DNA of 64,000 nucleotides from CAZYBO01 sp964645205 (lineage in GTDB: Bacteria > Pseudomonadota > Alphaproteobacteria > Rickettsiales > SXRF01), in assembly GCA_964645205.1 (NCBI GenBank), contig CAZYBO010000005.1, forward strand, positions 72,284-136,283. Reading direction: 5' to 3'. Under the pieces are notes generated by a model. It made no database searches. It saw only the letters and a list, made by a program, of their open reading frames with translations, and was not told the DNA's origin. The position numbers and the translations under genes were made by a program. This document shows, in pieces, positions 1 through 8,375 of the stretch. Within the stretch, counting starts at the first letter, position 1; every line of letters begins with the position of its first letter.

Positions 1-1
1 A

Positions 2-376
2 GTCGGCAGTAAGGCCACCATGGATACGATAGAGCTGAGAGCCAACGACGGCACGGTGATCGAGCAGAAACTCCAGCAATCCATTACGGGGAAACTCGAC
101 GGCACGAATGTCACGCTCGCAGGCGATGCCGTCAAGCAAGTGGAAACGATAGCGCCCGTCGTTGTCGCGGTGAACACGCAGATGCAGCAACTTACGAACC
201 CGCTGGGCATTACCGTGGATCAGTCCTATGGCACGCCTGTGCAACCGATGACGCCCGCCCTGCAAGGCGCACTCGCGCAGGCTAACACGGATGCACGTCC
301 GATGGGCGGCACTGCCGGCTCGCTGCCGACCAGGCAGCAGCAGGCGGGCGTGACCCTCACGCCGGGTGGTACTTAA
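2..376 (+). CDS. C-terminal part of an unrecognised protein
   Basis: The reading frame is open to the left edge of the window, so this is probably the 3' end of a longer gene; the first ATG inside the window is at position 20. I do not recognise the family. The visible 118-124 residues are Gln-, Thr- and Gly-rich with few aromatic residues, and the tail is low in complexity (PGGT end). There is no obvious membrane segment or Cys motif. The stop overlaps the stop of acs on the other strand by 4 bases, a compact convergent arrangement. Confidence 0.5.
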   Translation, partial: VGSKATMDTIELRANDGTVIEQKLQQSITGKLDGTNVTLAGDAVKQVETIAPVVVAVNTQMQQLTNPLGITVDQSYGTPVQPMTPALQGALAQANTDARPMGGTAGSLPTRQQQAGVTLTPGGT

Positions 377-2337
377 GCCTTACGTCCCTTCACCAGCTCC
401 TGCACGATTTCCGGATTCGTCAGCGTCGACGTATCGCCTAAATTCGACACGTCGCCCTCCGCGATTTTGCGCAATATGCGGCGCATGATTTTTCCCGAGC
501 GCGTCTTGGGAAGTTGCGGCGTGAAATGGATACGGTCGGGCGCGGCGATGGGGCCGATCTGCTTGCGTACCCATTGCACCAGCTCGCTCGCAATCGCGTC
601 GCTTGGCGCAGTGCCTGCCGCCAGCGTTACATAGCAATAAATCCCCTGCCCCTTGATGTCATGCGGGAAGCCGACCACCGCTGCTTCCGTCACATGCGCA
701 TGCCCTACCAACGCGCTTTCCACTTCCGCCGTGCCAAGCCGGTGGCCGGAGACGTTCAGCACGTCGTCGATGCGCCCGGTGATCCAGTAATACCCATCGG
801 CATCGCGCCGCGCGCCGTCGCCGGTGAAATACTTGCCGGGGAATTGCAAAAAATACGTTTGCTCAAAACGCGCATGGTCGCCATACACGCTGCGCATCTG
901 CCCCGGCCATGAATCGGCGATGCATAACATCCCTTCGCACGCGCCCTGCAATTCCTTGCCCGCCGCATCCACGATCACCGGCTTCACGCCGAAAAACGGC
1001 ACGGTGGCGGAGCCGGGCTTGAGCGCGGTAGCGCCGGGGAACGGCGCGATCATGTTGCCGCCGGTTTCCGTCTGCCACCATGTATCCACGATCGGGCAAC
1101 GCTCCTGCCCCACCACGCGCCAGTACCACAGCCACGCTTCCGGGTTGATCGGCTCGCCCACGCTGCCGATGAGCCGCAGGGTTTTGCGCGAGGTGCAATT
1201 CACGAATGCGTCGCCTTCGCGCATGATGGCGCGGATGGCGGTGGGCGCAGTGTGGAAAATCGTGACCTTGTGCTTGTCGATCACCTGCCAGAAGCGCGAC
1301 CAGTCGGGATAGTTGGGCACGCCTTCGTACATCACCGTCGTCGCGCCGTTGAGCAGCGGGCCGTAGACGATATAAGTATGGCCGGTGACCCAGCCGACAT
1401 CGGCGGTGCACCAGTAGATGTCGCCCCCGGCCTTCGCCGGGGCAGACTCCCCCTCCGGGGGATGGTAATCGAACGTGTATTTATGCGTCACGCCCGCCCA
1501 CACCATATAGCCGCCGGTGGTATGCAGCACGCCCTTAGGCTTGCCGGTGGAGCCGGAAGTGTAGAGAATGAAAAGCGGGTCTTCGGCGTCTTGCGATACG
1601 GGGATATGCGCAGCATCGGCTTTTGCCATCTCATCATGGAACCACACATCGCGTGTGTTCCATGCGATGTTGCCGCCCGTGCGCTTCACTACGATCACAC
1701 GCTCTACGCAATCGAGTTTTGCAATCGCCTCATCGACATTTTTTTTCAGCGGCACATTCTTGCCGCCGCGCAAACCTTCATCGGCGGTAATCACCAACTT
1801 GCTGTTGCAATCTTCGATGCGCCCTTTCAAGGCATCGGCGGAAAACCCACCGAACACCACGGAATGGATCGCACCAATGCGCGCACATGCAAGCATCGCC
1901 ACCGCCGCTTCGGGGATCATCGGCAGGTAGATGGTGACGCGGTCGCTTTTGGCCACGCCATGGCTTTGCAGCACGTTGGCGAGCCGACAGACTTGCGCAT
2001 GTAATTCACGGTAAGTAATCGTCTGCGATTCGTTGGGATTGTCGCCTTCCCAGATAATCGCCGCCTGGTCGCCACGTGTTTTCAAATGACGGTCGAGGCA
2101 ATTTTCCGTAATATTGGTTTTCGCGCCCGCGAACCATTTCACCGACACCGGCGAGGTGAATTGCGTGTCCTTCACCTTGTCCCACTTCTTGTGCCACACA
2201 AATGGCTCCGCCTGCTTCGCCCAGAACACGTCCGGCTGCGCGAGCGATTCGCGGTGCATGGAAGCATATTTTTCCGCCGTGATATAGGCGCGATCCGCCC
2301 ATGCCTTGGATACGGGAATGACAGTTTCCTGTGACAT
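373..2337 (-). CDS. acs: Acetyl-coenzyme A synthetase (AMP-forming)
   Basis: Activates acetate to acetyl-CoA through an acetyl-AMP intermediate in the cytoplasm. At 654 residues it has the usual length. The adenylation P-loop YTSGSTGKPKGV lies near residues 258-270, the hinge and A8 region contains SGHRLGTAEVES, and the C-terminal TRSGKIMRR carries the lysine near residue 609 that protein acetyltransferases modify in this family. About 10-12 extra residues (PPEGESAPAK region) precede the conserved IYWCTADVGWVTGH block, and they are encoded by two GC-rich hairpins. The stop overlaps the upstream convergent gene. ptsH begins only 4 bases beyond its start, so it could be read together with the PTS genes. 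Confidence 0.96.
   Translation of the reverse strand: MSQETVIPVSKAWADRAYITAEKYASMHRESLAQPDVFWAKQAEPFVWHKKWDKVKDTQFTSPVSVKWFAGAKTNITENCLDRHLKTRGDQAAIIWEGDNPNESQTITYRELHAQVCRLANVLQSHGVAKSDRVTIYLPMIPEAAVAMLACARIGAIHSVVFGGFSADALKGRIEDCNSKLVITADEGLRGGKNVPLKKNVDEAIAKLDCVERVIVVKRTGGNIAWNTRDVWFHDEMAKADAAHIPVSQDAEDPLFILYTSGSTGKPKGVLHTTGGYMVWAGVTHKYTFDYHPPEGESAPAKAGGDIYWCTADVGWVTGHTYIVYGPLLNGATTVMYEGVPNYPDWSRFWQVIDKHKVTIFHTAPTAIRAIMREGDAFVNCTSRKTLRLIGSVGEPINPEAWLWYWRVVGQERCPIVDTWWQTETGGNMIAPFPGATALKPGSATVPFFGVKPVIVDAAGKELQGACEGMLCIADSWPGQMRSVYGDHARFEQTYFLQFPGKYFTGDGARRDADGYYWITGRIDDVLNVSGHRLGTAEVESALVGHAHVTEAAVVGFPHDIKGQGIYCYVTLAAGTAPSDAIASELVQWVRKQIGPIAAPDRIHFTPQLPKTRSGKIMRRILRKIAEGDVSNLGDTSTLTNPEIVQELVKGRKA
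1424..1461. repeat. Two GC-rich hairpins inside acs
   Basis: A palindrome with CCCCC-GGC/GCC-GGGG arms (1424-1442) is followed by CCCCC-TCC-GGGGG (1449-1461). Both lie inside the acs coding sequence, exactly where the protein carries residues that I do not expect between FDYHP and DIYWCTADVGW. It may be a small in-frame palindromic insertion, but a chance GC-rich loop is possible. Confidence 0.4.
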
Positions 2338-2341
2338 AACG

Positions 2342-2632
2342 CTACTCCCCTTCGCCGAATTTTCCTTCGACCAGTTCCACCAGCGCCTGCAACACTTTAT
2401 CCGCGTGGTTGCCGCTGGCCAGAATCTGCAATACCGAGCCTTTATCCGCCCCGAGCATCATCAGCCCTAAGATAGATCCGCCCTGCACTTGCGGCGAATC
2501 CAGCTCCGGCGGCACGCCACGCTTCACTACCAGCACGTCCGCATCGAACGATGTGACGGTCTTGACGAATTTCGCCGCTGCGCGCGCGTGCAGGCCTTTT
2601 TTATTGACGATGGTAACGTCCGCGCCCGCCAT
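2342..2632 (-). CDS. ptsH: HPr, phosphocarrier protein of the PTS
   Basis: A 96-residue phosphocarrier of the phosphoenolpyruvate phosphotransferase chain. The phospho-accepting His15 lies in KKGLHARAAAKF. The regulatory serine for HPr kinase is Ser53 in QGGSILGLMMLG. Compared with the usual HPr, about seven residues (around VPPELDSP, 40-47) are inserted before this helix, which may change how HprK or target proteins dock. The start overlaps the stop of the upstream EIIA gene as TAATG, a sign of translational coupling. No sugar-specific EIIBC gene is in the window, so HPr probably serves a regulatory PTS here. Confidence 0.95.
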   Translation of the reverse strand: MAGADVTIVNKKGLHARAAAKFVKTVTSFDADVLVVKRGVPPELDSPQVQGGSILGLMMLGADKGSVLQILASGNHADKVLQALVELVEGKFGEGE

Positions 2633-3024
2633 TACAGGAAATTGCCCGCGACGTTGATATATTTGCGGGCGGCGTCCTGCGCCTGCGCGACCGCATCGGC
2701 GAGTTTGACGTTACCGCGCACGCTGGCGAGCTTAATCATCATCGGCAAATTCACGCCCGCGATGACCTCCACATCGTCCTGCTTCATCGCGGAAATGGCG
2801 AGGTTTGAAGGCGTACCGCCGAATAGGTCGGTGAGGATGACCACACCCTTGCCGCTGCTTACGTCCTTGATCGCCTTGAGAATGCGGCCACGCGCTTTTT
2901 CGGCGTCTTCATCCGGTTCGATGCCGATAGCGGCGATCTGCGCTTGCTTGCCCACCACATGCTCCGTCACGGCGACGAAGGCTTCCGCCAGCTTGCCGTG
3001 CGTTACTACTACGATCCCAATCAT
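2632..3024 (-). CDS. PTS EIIA component, mannose family
   Basis: A 130-residue EIIA domain of the mannose type (the ManX N-terminal domain family). The phospho-accepting residue is His9 in VVTHGKLA, and the family block LTDLFGGTPSNLA is present near residues 63-75. Alphaproteobacteria commonly have this single-domain protein with HPr, HprK and RapZ but without a cognate permease; I therefore infer a regulatory phosphorelay, not sugar uptake. It overlaps rapZ by an ATGA-type junction and ptsH by TAATG, so all three are probably translated as one coupled unit. Confidence 0.93.
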   Translation of the reverse strand: MIGIVVVTHGKLAEAFVAVTEHVVGKQAQIAAIGIEPDEDAEKARGRILKAIKDVSSGKGVVILTDLFGGTPSNLAISAMKQDDVEVIAGVNLPMMIKLASVRGNVKLADAVAQAQDAARKYINVAGNFL

Positions 3025-3872
3025 ACTGCCTCGCTTGTTTTTAAATCCCTGTGACGTAGTGTCACGTTGTAGCCGTTTTCCTGTAAAAATGCGCTGAATT
3101 TCTGCGCCGTGTAGACCGAGCGGTGCTGCCCGCCGGTGCAGCCGAACGCGATGGTGAAATAGCTCTTTCCCTCTTCGAGATAACGCGGCAACAGCGGCAG
3201 CACCAGTGCGGTCAATCGCGAGAAGAATGCGGGAAAATCACGGTCGGATTCCACGTATTTGCCTACTTCGGCATCGAGGCCGGTTTTGGCGCTTAGATGC
3301 TCCTCGTAATACGGGTTTTTCAGGAAGCGTACGTCGAACACCATATCCGCCTCGCGCGGCACGCCGTGCTTGAATGAGAACGAGGTGATGCCCACCGCGA
3401 GCGTGTGGCCTTCGCGCGCGAAATGCGTGGAGATCACGCCCCGCAGGTCTATCGCCTCGAAATCGCTGGTGTCGATCACCACATTGGCAAGGTCGCGTAA
3501 CCCTTCTATCAGCGCGCGCTCATGCCGGATGCCGTCGAGCACCGGCCTGTCCACCGCCAGTGGATGACGGCGGCGCGTGGTAGTGAAGCGGCGGCGCAAC
3601 TCCTCGTCCTCACAGTCTAGGAACAGGATACGCAAATCGATAGCAGGATTTTTTTTCAGGGATTCGATGATTTCGGTGAAATGCTGGGGAGAAAAATCGC
3701 GGCTGCGTATGTCCACCCCGAGCGCCACGTGGCGTGCGCCGATATTGGCCGCCAGCGCGGGCACCAGCCCCAGCGGGATATTGTCGATCGCCTCGAAGCC
3801 GAAATCCTCAAGCGTTTTGAGCGCAACCGCCTTGCCGGAACCGGACATGCCAGTGACGAGAACGAGTTTCAT
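3021..3872 (-). CDS. rapZ: RapZ, RNase adapter / nucleotide-binding protein
   Basis: A 283-residue P-loop protein of the RapZ/YvcJ family. In enterobacteria it senses glucosamine-6-phosphate and guides RNase E to the glmZ sRNA; the role in alphaproteobacteria is less clear. The Walker A GMSGSGKA is at residues 8-15, and the C-terminal signature FGCTGGQHRSVY is intact. The frame is open further upstream, but the ATG at 3872 is chosen because the family starts with MKLVLVTG and because the gap to hprK is then only 5 bases. The stop overlaps the start of the EIIA gene. Confidence 0.94.
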   Translation of the reverse strand: MKLVLVTGMSGSGKAVALKTLEDFGFEAIDNIPLGLVPALAANIGARHVALGVDIRSRDFSPQHFTEIIESLKKNPAIDLRILFLDCEDEELRRRFTTTRRRHPLAVDRPVLDGIRHERALIEGLRDLANVVIDTSDFEAIDLRGVISTHFAREGHTLAVGITSFSFKHGVPREADMVFDVRFLKNPYYEEHLSAKTGLDAEVGKYVESDRDFPAFFSRLTALVLPLLPRYLEEGKSYFTIAFGCTGGQHRSVYTAQKFSAFLQENGYNVTLRHRDLKTSEAV

Positions 3873-3877
3873 GATGA

Positions 3878-4297
3878 CTACGATGCCTGAAGAAACATTC
3901 TGATTTTTGCACACGCGGACACATCGAATGCGCACAGCGAGTGTAGCCTCAGTCGCACGCCAAGGCAATGGAAGAACTCAGGCTCCGGCAGCCGCTCCAC
4001 TGCGCCGCGTTCCACAAGCGCCACTGCGAGCGCGAGCGGTACATGCCCGGCAAACGGCAGCGTCACAATGCCAAGCCCCCGCACCTCCAGCTTGCCACGC
4101 AAGGCTTCCGGCGCAGAGGCAAATAAGGTTGCATCCGATACGGTAATATCCACGAAATCGTCGGCCACGAGTTGCGCGCCGCTATCGATGAGCCGAAGCG
4201 CAAGGTCGGATTTTCCGCTTCCCGGCTTGCCTGTGAGCAACACCCCCTTGCCGTCGATAGCGACGCAGGTGGCGTGCATGCTATCCGTTATCGTCAT
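3878..4297 (-). CDS. hprK: HPr kinase, short alphaproteobacterial form
   Basis: A 139-residue serine kinase domain that phosphorylates HPr. Walker A GKPGSGKS is at residues 23-30, followed by LVADDFVDI and the family signature LEVRGLGIVTLP. The N-terminal domain of Firmicute HprK is absent, as is usual in alphaproteobacteria. The frame is open far upstream through ptsN, but the start at 4297 is preferred because AGGG lies 8 bases before it and the length fits; the ATG at 4279 is the alternative. It overlaps ptsN by 17 bases and lies directly before rapZ. HPr Ser53 is the expected substrate. Confidence 0.92.
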   Translation of the reverse strand: MTITDSMHATCVAIDGKGVLLTGKPGSGKSDLALRLIDSGAQLVADDFVDITVSDATLFASAPEALRGKLEVRGLGIVTLPFAGHVPLALAVALVERGAVERLPEPEFFHCLGVRLRLHSLCAFDVSACAKIRMFLQAS

Positions 4298-4745
4298 CGC
4301 CCTGTGCGACCAGCAGGTCGCGGAGGGCTTCCGCGCCGCTGGCGGCACGCAGGTTCTTGCATAATGTTTTATCGCGCGCCAACTTCGAGATGGTCGCCAG
4401 CGCCTTGATATGTTCCGTATTCGCCGATACCGGCGTAAGCAGCAGGAATACCAGATCAACCGGCCGGCCGTCCGCCGAGCCGAAATCGATGGGTTTTTCC
4501 AGCCGCGCGAAAACCACACAGAGCTTCTCCATATCCGCGAAACGCCCGTGGGGAATGCACACGCCGTTGCCCATGCCGGTGCAACCGACATGCTCACGCT
4601 CGGCCAGCACTGCATAAATTTCGCGTTCGGAAAGGTCGGACAACTCCGAGGCATGCGCGGCCAGCATTTTCAGCGCTTGTTTCTTGTCACGGGCGGGAAG
4701 CCCCGGAAGCACCGCTTCAATCGGAAACAGGGATGCGGGATGCAT
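4281..4745 (-). CDS. ptsN: PTS EIIA-Ntr nitrogen regulatory protein
   Basis: A 154-residue EIIA of the fructose/nitrogen type. The phospho-accepting His66 lies in CIPHGRF. In proteobacteria its phosphorylation state tunes potassium transport, sensor kinases and nitrogen/carbon balance. It follows hpf by 16 bases and overlaps hprK, so the whole regulatory PTS (PtsN, HprK, RapZ, EIIA-Man, HPr) forms one directon here. The phosphate donor EI-Ntr (ptsP) is not in the window. In relatives rpoN normally sits just upstream of hpf-ptsN; here 3 kb of other genes intervenes. Confidence 0.95.
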   Translation of the reverse strand: MHPASLFPIEAVLPGLPARDKKQALKMLAAHASELSDLSEREIYAVLAEREHVGCTGMGNGVCIPHGRFADMEKLCVVFARLEKPIDFGSADGRPVDLVFLLLTPVSANTEHIKALATISKLARDKTLCKNLRAASGAEALRDLLVAQGDDDNG

Positions 4746-4761
4746 ACTAAAAACCGAGCTG

Positions 4762-5346
4762 TTACGCAGCCTTGCCTTCGGGGTCTACCCAGGAGATATT
4801 GCCGTCCGCGCGGCGGTAAACCACGTTCAGCCCGCCATGCGCCGAGTTGAAGAACATCAGCGCGGGCAGATCCTGCAGATCCATTTTCATCACCGCTTCG
4901 CTCACAGTGATGGTTTCGATGTCGGTCGGCTTTTCGGCGATGATAACGCCGGTGTATTTGTTGCCTTCCTCTTCGCCCGCTTCCGGCGGCAGTACGTATT
5001 TCTTGCCTTTTACGCGCTTGGGTTCGGGCGTTGCGTCGGCCGCTTTGTGATGGTTGGTGATCTTGCGCTTGTAGCGGCGAAGCTGCTTGGCGACTTTCTC
5101 CAGCGCCTCGTCAAACGCGGCGTATACGTCAGGCGATTCGCCGCGGCTGCGCACCACCAGCCCGGCATGCGTGCCGAGATTGCCGGTGATGTCCACGCGG
5201 AACAGGTGCGCCTCGCGGGAAACGACCGTCTGGATGCTGGTCACGCGGTCGATGTATTTATTGACATGCTCCTCAAGCTGAGCGCCGATATGGGTACGCA
5301 GCGATTCACCAACTTCTACGCCTTTACCGGAAACCTGAATTTGCAT
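4762..5346 (-). CDS. hpf: Ribosome hibernation promoting factor, long form
   Basis: Long HPF of 194 residues, expected to drive 100S ribosome dimerisation in stationary phase. The N-terminal S30AE/RaiA domain (about 1-105) is followed by a charged linker with PEAGEEEG and the C-terminal dimerisation domain (about 135-190, with LPALMFFNSAHGGLNVVYRR). It is the first gene of the PTS operon; a good sigma70-like promoter lies about 45 bases upstream of the start. GCAGG lies 6 bases before the ATG. Confidence 0.95.
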   Translation of the reverse strand: MQIQVSGKGVEVGESLRTHIGAQLEEHVNKYIDRVTSIQTVVSREAHLFRVDITGNLGTHAGLVVRSRGESPDVYAAFDEALEKVAKQLRRYKRKITNHHKAADATPEPKRVKGKKYVLPPEAGEEEGNKYTGVIIAEKPTDIETITVSEAVMKMDLQDLPALMFFNSAHGGLNVVYRRADGNISWVDPEGKAA

Positions 5347-5391
5347 GATATGCCTGCTTTTGTAGTTGCTAAAATGTTAGGAAGGAGGCGG

Positions 5392-5420
5392 AGAATAATC
5401 CTTTGCCCGTGTCGCGTCAA
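5392..5420 (-). promoter_or_regulatory. Predicted sigma70-type promoter for hpf operon
   Basis: On the minus strand TTGACG (5415-5420) and TATTCT (5392-5397) are separated by exactly 17 bases, in the short gap between cpaF and hpf. It would drive hpf-ptsN-hprK-rapZ-EIIA-ptsH. Confidence 0.55.
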
Positions 5421-5450
5421 TGCCTGAATAAGGCAATGAAATACAAGCCA

Positions 5451-6596
5451 TTACATCGTGATGTTTTTGGGAATTTTAATGCCGAGCGCTTTAGCGAGCC
5501 GGTCTAAGTCGCCGTAATAGGCCACGCGGCGCAGGCATTTGGGAATAATCCCCGTCCATTGATAATGGCCTTTTACTTTGCCGTCATCGCCGTCGCCTTC
5601 GGCTACGAACTTAAACAACTCGTTCATCGAAATCACGTCGCCTTCCATGCCCACGATTTCCGAGATGTGGGCGATACGGCGCACGCCGTCGCGCATGCGG
5701 CTGATCTGCACGGCAAGATGCACCGCCGAGACGATCTGCGAACGCAGCGCACGCGTGGGAATATTCACATTGGCCATACACAGCATGTTCTCCAAACGCG
5801 ACAGCGCGTCGCGCGGATGGTTGGCGTGGATGGTCGTCAGCGATCCTTCATGGCCGGTGTTCATCGCCTGCATCATGTCGAACGCTTCGGCGCCGCGCAC
5901 TTCGCCCACGATAATGCGGTCAGGACGCATACGCAGCGCGTTGCGCACGAGGTCGCGGATGTTCACTTCCTCGCCGGGGTTGTTGTGCAGGCTGAACGGC
6001 TTGGTTTCAAGTCGCACCACGTGCGGCTGCTGTAATTGCAATTCCGCCGCGTCCTCAATGGTCACGATACGTTCCCAGTCCTCGATATGGCGCGACATGG
6101 CGTTGAGCAGCGTGGTTTTGCCCGAGCCGGTGCCCCCGCATACGATGATGTTCATGCGGCAGCGGCTGACGATTTTAAGGAACTCGCAAATGGCAGGCGA
6201 CATATTGCCCTGCGTCGCCATATCTTCGAGCGATATTTTACGGCGTGAGAATTTGCGGATGGAAATCATGGTGCCGTCCACCGCCAGCGGCGGCGCGATG
6301 ATGTTCACGCGGCTACCGTCGATAAGGCGCGCATCCACCAGCGGGCGGCTGCTGTCAAGCGTGCGACCCACGGCCTTCACGATGCATTCGGCCATCGCGA
6401 ACAGCGCTTTTTCGTCGGGAAACGTAATCGGCGTTTTTTCCAGCTTGCCCGCGCGCTCGATGAAGATTTCGTTATGCCCGTTGATGAGGATGTCGTTCAC
6501 CGTGTCGTCGTTGAGCAACGGCACGATAGGGCCAAGCCCGCTGATCGCATCCCAGCTTGTGGTCGCAAGTATTTCTTCGTTTGCGTCATATGCCAT
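5451..6596 (-). CDS. cpaF: CpaF/TadA-type secretion ATPase (orphan)
   Basis: A 381-residue ATPase of the VirB11/GspE superfamily that powers Tad (Flp) pilus assembly. Walker A GGTGSGKTT lies near residue 155, the Asp box IVTIEDAAEL and Walker B region DRIIVGEVRG follow, then the His box HEGSLTTIHAN. The N-terminal domain contains NDILINGHNEIFIE. No other tad/cpa genes (cpaB, cpaE, tadB, tadC, flp) lie nearby, so partner genes must be elsewhere or lost. The last ~50 residues (MNELFKF to the end) are family-like. It sits between hpf and rpoN, which are usually adjacent. Confidence 0.9.
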   Translation of the reverse strand: MAYDANEEILATTSWDAISGLGPIVPLLNDDTVNDILINGHNEIFIERAGKLEKTPITFPDEKALFAMAECIVKAVGRTLDSSRPLVDARLIDGSRVNIIAPPLAVDGTMISIRKFSRRKISLEDMATQGNMSPAICEFLKIVSRCRMNIIVCGGTGSGKTTLLNAMSRHIEDWERIVTIEDAAELQLQQPHVVRLETKPFSLHNNPGEEVNIRDLVRNALRMRPDRIIVGEVRGAEAFDMMQAMNTGHEGSLTTIHANHPRDALSRLENMLCMANVNIPTRALRSQIVSAVHLAVQISRMRDGVRRIAHISEIVGMEGDVISMNELFKFVAEGDGDDGKVKGHYQWTGIIPKCLRRVAYYGDLDRLAKALGIKIPKNITM

Positions 6597-6820
6597 AACG
6601 CCAAGATTACAGGGTGCGACTTAATATTGAGTTATGAAGTGGTTAGGAATTGGTTTAGTTTCATGGCGAAAATAGCGCCTCGTAATCCGATTATTTATTA
6701 TATTACATTATGTTATAAAATCTCATCTGTAATAAAATCTTCATAAATCCATTCTTTAGAAACCGGAGGCCGGCACGTATACTCAGGCATCAATAATGCC
6801 ACACTCTCCACGGGGCGCCC

Positions 6821-7717
6821 ATGACTGTCACAGCGAAACTACCCTTGACCGATTACCTTGTACATTTTGTAAACGAGGATAAGGATACCGTGCGCACGCC
6901 GACCAAGCTGAAACCGGACATGGTGCGCGCACTCAATGCTATCAGCAAGGAAATCAATGCTCTGGGCGATGCTATGGCCGTGGCAAGAACGCAGCTCAAA
7001 GAAGATGAAACGATCGAAAAAACGCTTAATACCTACCGCCCCATCGTTCAGGGCAGGCTGAACGATGTAAAAGTGGCGCTGAAAACCAAATATAAACTCG
7101 GCGAGAAAGAGGCGCACATCGTCACCAGCCATATCGCGCACACCGCCGCCGACTATTATTTTGACGACATAGCCAATAAGCTACCCAAAGGAATCCTGGC
7201 GATAGTTCCTGCCGTATATAAAGATGCCCCTCTTGAGGAGCGGAAAAATTCCTTTAAAAGTCTGGTCCGCGATGAAAGCGTATTTCCGCTTTTGGTCGGC
7301 TTCGCAGCGGCGGCAGTCGTACTGTTTGCAGCCAAAGACAAGATATTCCCGGATGCAGCTTCCGCCGGAGCAAAGGCATTGGAAGCCGCGCACCCAGAAT
7401 ATTTTAACGAGATTAACCTAAAATGGGCCGAGCAGTTCAAAGGCGTGGATATTTCCAACCTCTCCGACATGCAGCAGCGCTTCGGCGGTACGATTTCCAT
7501 TCCCACACCTGATGACGTGCACCCCCGTAACGTGCAAACCATCACCACCCGCGAATTCGTGGAGCATGTCGCACCTGCGATGAATCTGCTGGAAGAAATC
7601 GGCAAGGGCACCACCAACATCGCCTCCCTGTTGCGCGAATCCGGCACGAAAAGCTGGATTCAAAATATCGAAACCAACCGGCTGGAAGCCGTCCCAAATA
7701 CAGCTCCCGCGCGGTAA
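6821..7717 (+). CDS. Unrecognised protein with one transmembrane segment
   Basis: A 298-residue protein I cannot assign. The N-terminal half is charged and probably helical (KEINALGDAMAVARTQLKED); one hydrophobic segment, PLLVGFAAAAVVLFAA, lies near residues 154-170, and the C-terminal half looks soluble. There is no signal peptide. A GGGGCG sequence precedes the ATG. The upstream 220 bases are AT-rich and shared with the divergent cpaF gene. The ankyrin gene begins 3 bases after its stop, so the pair is probably one transcript and may act together at the membrane. Confidence 0.7.
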   Translation: MTVTAKLPLTDYLVHFVNEDKDTVRTPTKLKPDMVRALNAISKEINALGDAMAVARTQLKEDETIEKTLNTYRPIVQGRLNDVKVALKTKYKLGEKEAHIVTSHIAHTAADYYFDDIANKLPKGILAIVPAVYKDAPLEERKNSFKSLVRDESVFPLLVGFAAAAVVLFAAKDKIFPDAASAGAKALEAAHPEYFNEINLKWAEQFKGVDISNLSDMQQRFGGTISIPTPDDVHPRNVQTITTREFVEHVAPAMNLLEEIGKGTTNIASLLRESGTKSWIQNIETNRLEAVPNTAPAR

Positions 7718-7720
7718 GCC

Positions 7721-8374
7721 ATGGAAGAGACCGAAACCCAGGCCACGAAATTCCTGTTCAACGCCGCAAGAGATAAGAACCCGACGGCCATACGCGCTGC
7801 GATTGATGCGGGAGCGCTTATCGATGACTATGATATTACCGGCAGCACCCCGCTGATTTACGCCGTTTGCGGTAACGATCGCGCAAGCGTGGAAACCTTG
7901 CTTTCGCTCGGTGCGGACATCAACCAGCAGGCGAAAGCCTCCGGCGAAACGCCGCTTTTTTCCGCCGTGAGCCACGGCAATTATGAGATGGCAGAACTGC
8001 TGCTGAAACGCGGCGCCAAACCCGATATCGCTGACAAAATCCAGCAGACTCCCATGCACTACGCGGCGTTCAACGGCCTGACGGAGATAGCGCAACTGCT
8101 GCTGCACCATAAAGCCAACCCTGAAGCGTTAGATAACGGCCACCAGACGCCGCTGGAAATTGCGCGGGAAGAAGGCCATGCCGATATCATCAAACTGCTG
8201 GAACGGCACTCACACGCCGCAAAGAGCCGCCTGCGGGTGGACATCATGCGTGTAGCTCCTGCAAATAGCAGCCTGCGGGTCGATGTGATGCGCGTGGTTC
8301 CCGCCCAAAACGGCCACACGCACAAACTCCGTGACGCAAAGAACGGCACGCCCGCAAAGAACGGGCGTCACTAG
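7721..8374 (+). CDS. Ankyrin-repeat protein
   Basis: A 217-residue protein with about four ankyrin repeats (residues ~25-165), recognisable from TPLIYAVCGNDRASVETLLSLGADI, ETPLFSAV, TPMHYAAFNG and TPLEIAREEG units. After the repeats the tail holds two near-identical modules, LRVDIMRVAPA and LRVDVMRVVPA, and a Lys/Asn-rich end (DAKNGTPAKNG). No signal peptide is visible, so it is probably cytoplasmic or delivered by an unknown route. It is coupled to the one-TM protein upstream and ends one base from the rpoN stop on the other strand. Ankyrin proteins often mediate protein contacts; the partner is unknown. Confidence 0.85.
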   Translation: MEETETQATKFLFNAARDKNPTAIRAAIDAGALIDDYDITGSTPLIYAVCGNDRASVETLLSLGADINQQAKASGETPLFSAVSHGNYEMAELLLKRGAKPDIADKIQQTPMHYAAFNGLTEIAQLLLHHKANPEALDNGHQTPLEIAREEGHADIIKLLERHSHAAKSRLRVDIMRVAPANSSLRVDVMRVVPAQNGHTHKLRDAKNGTPAKNGRH

Positions 8375-8375
8375 C

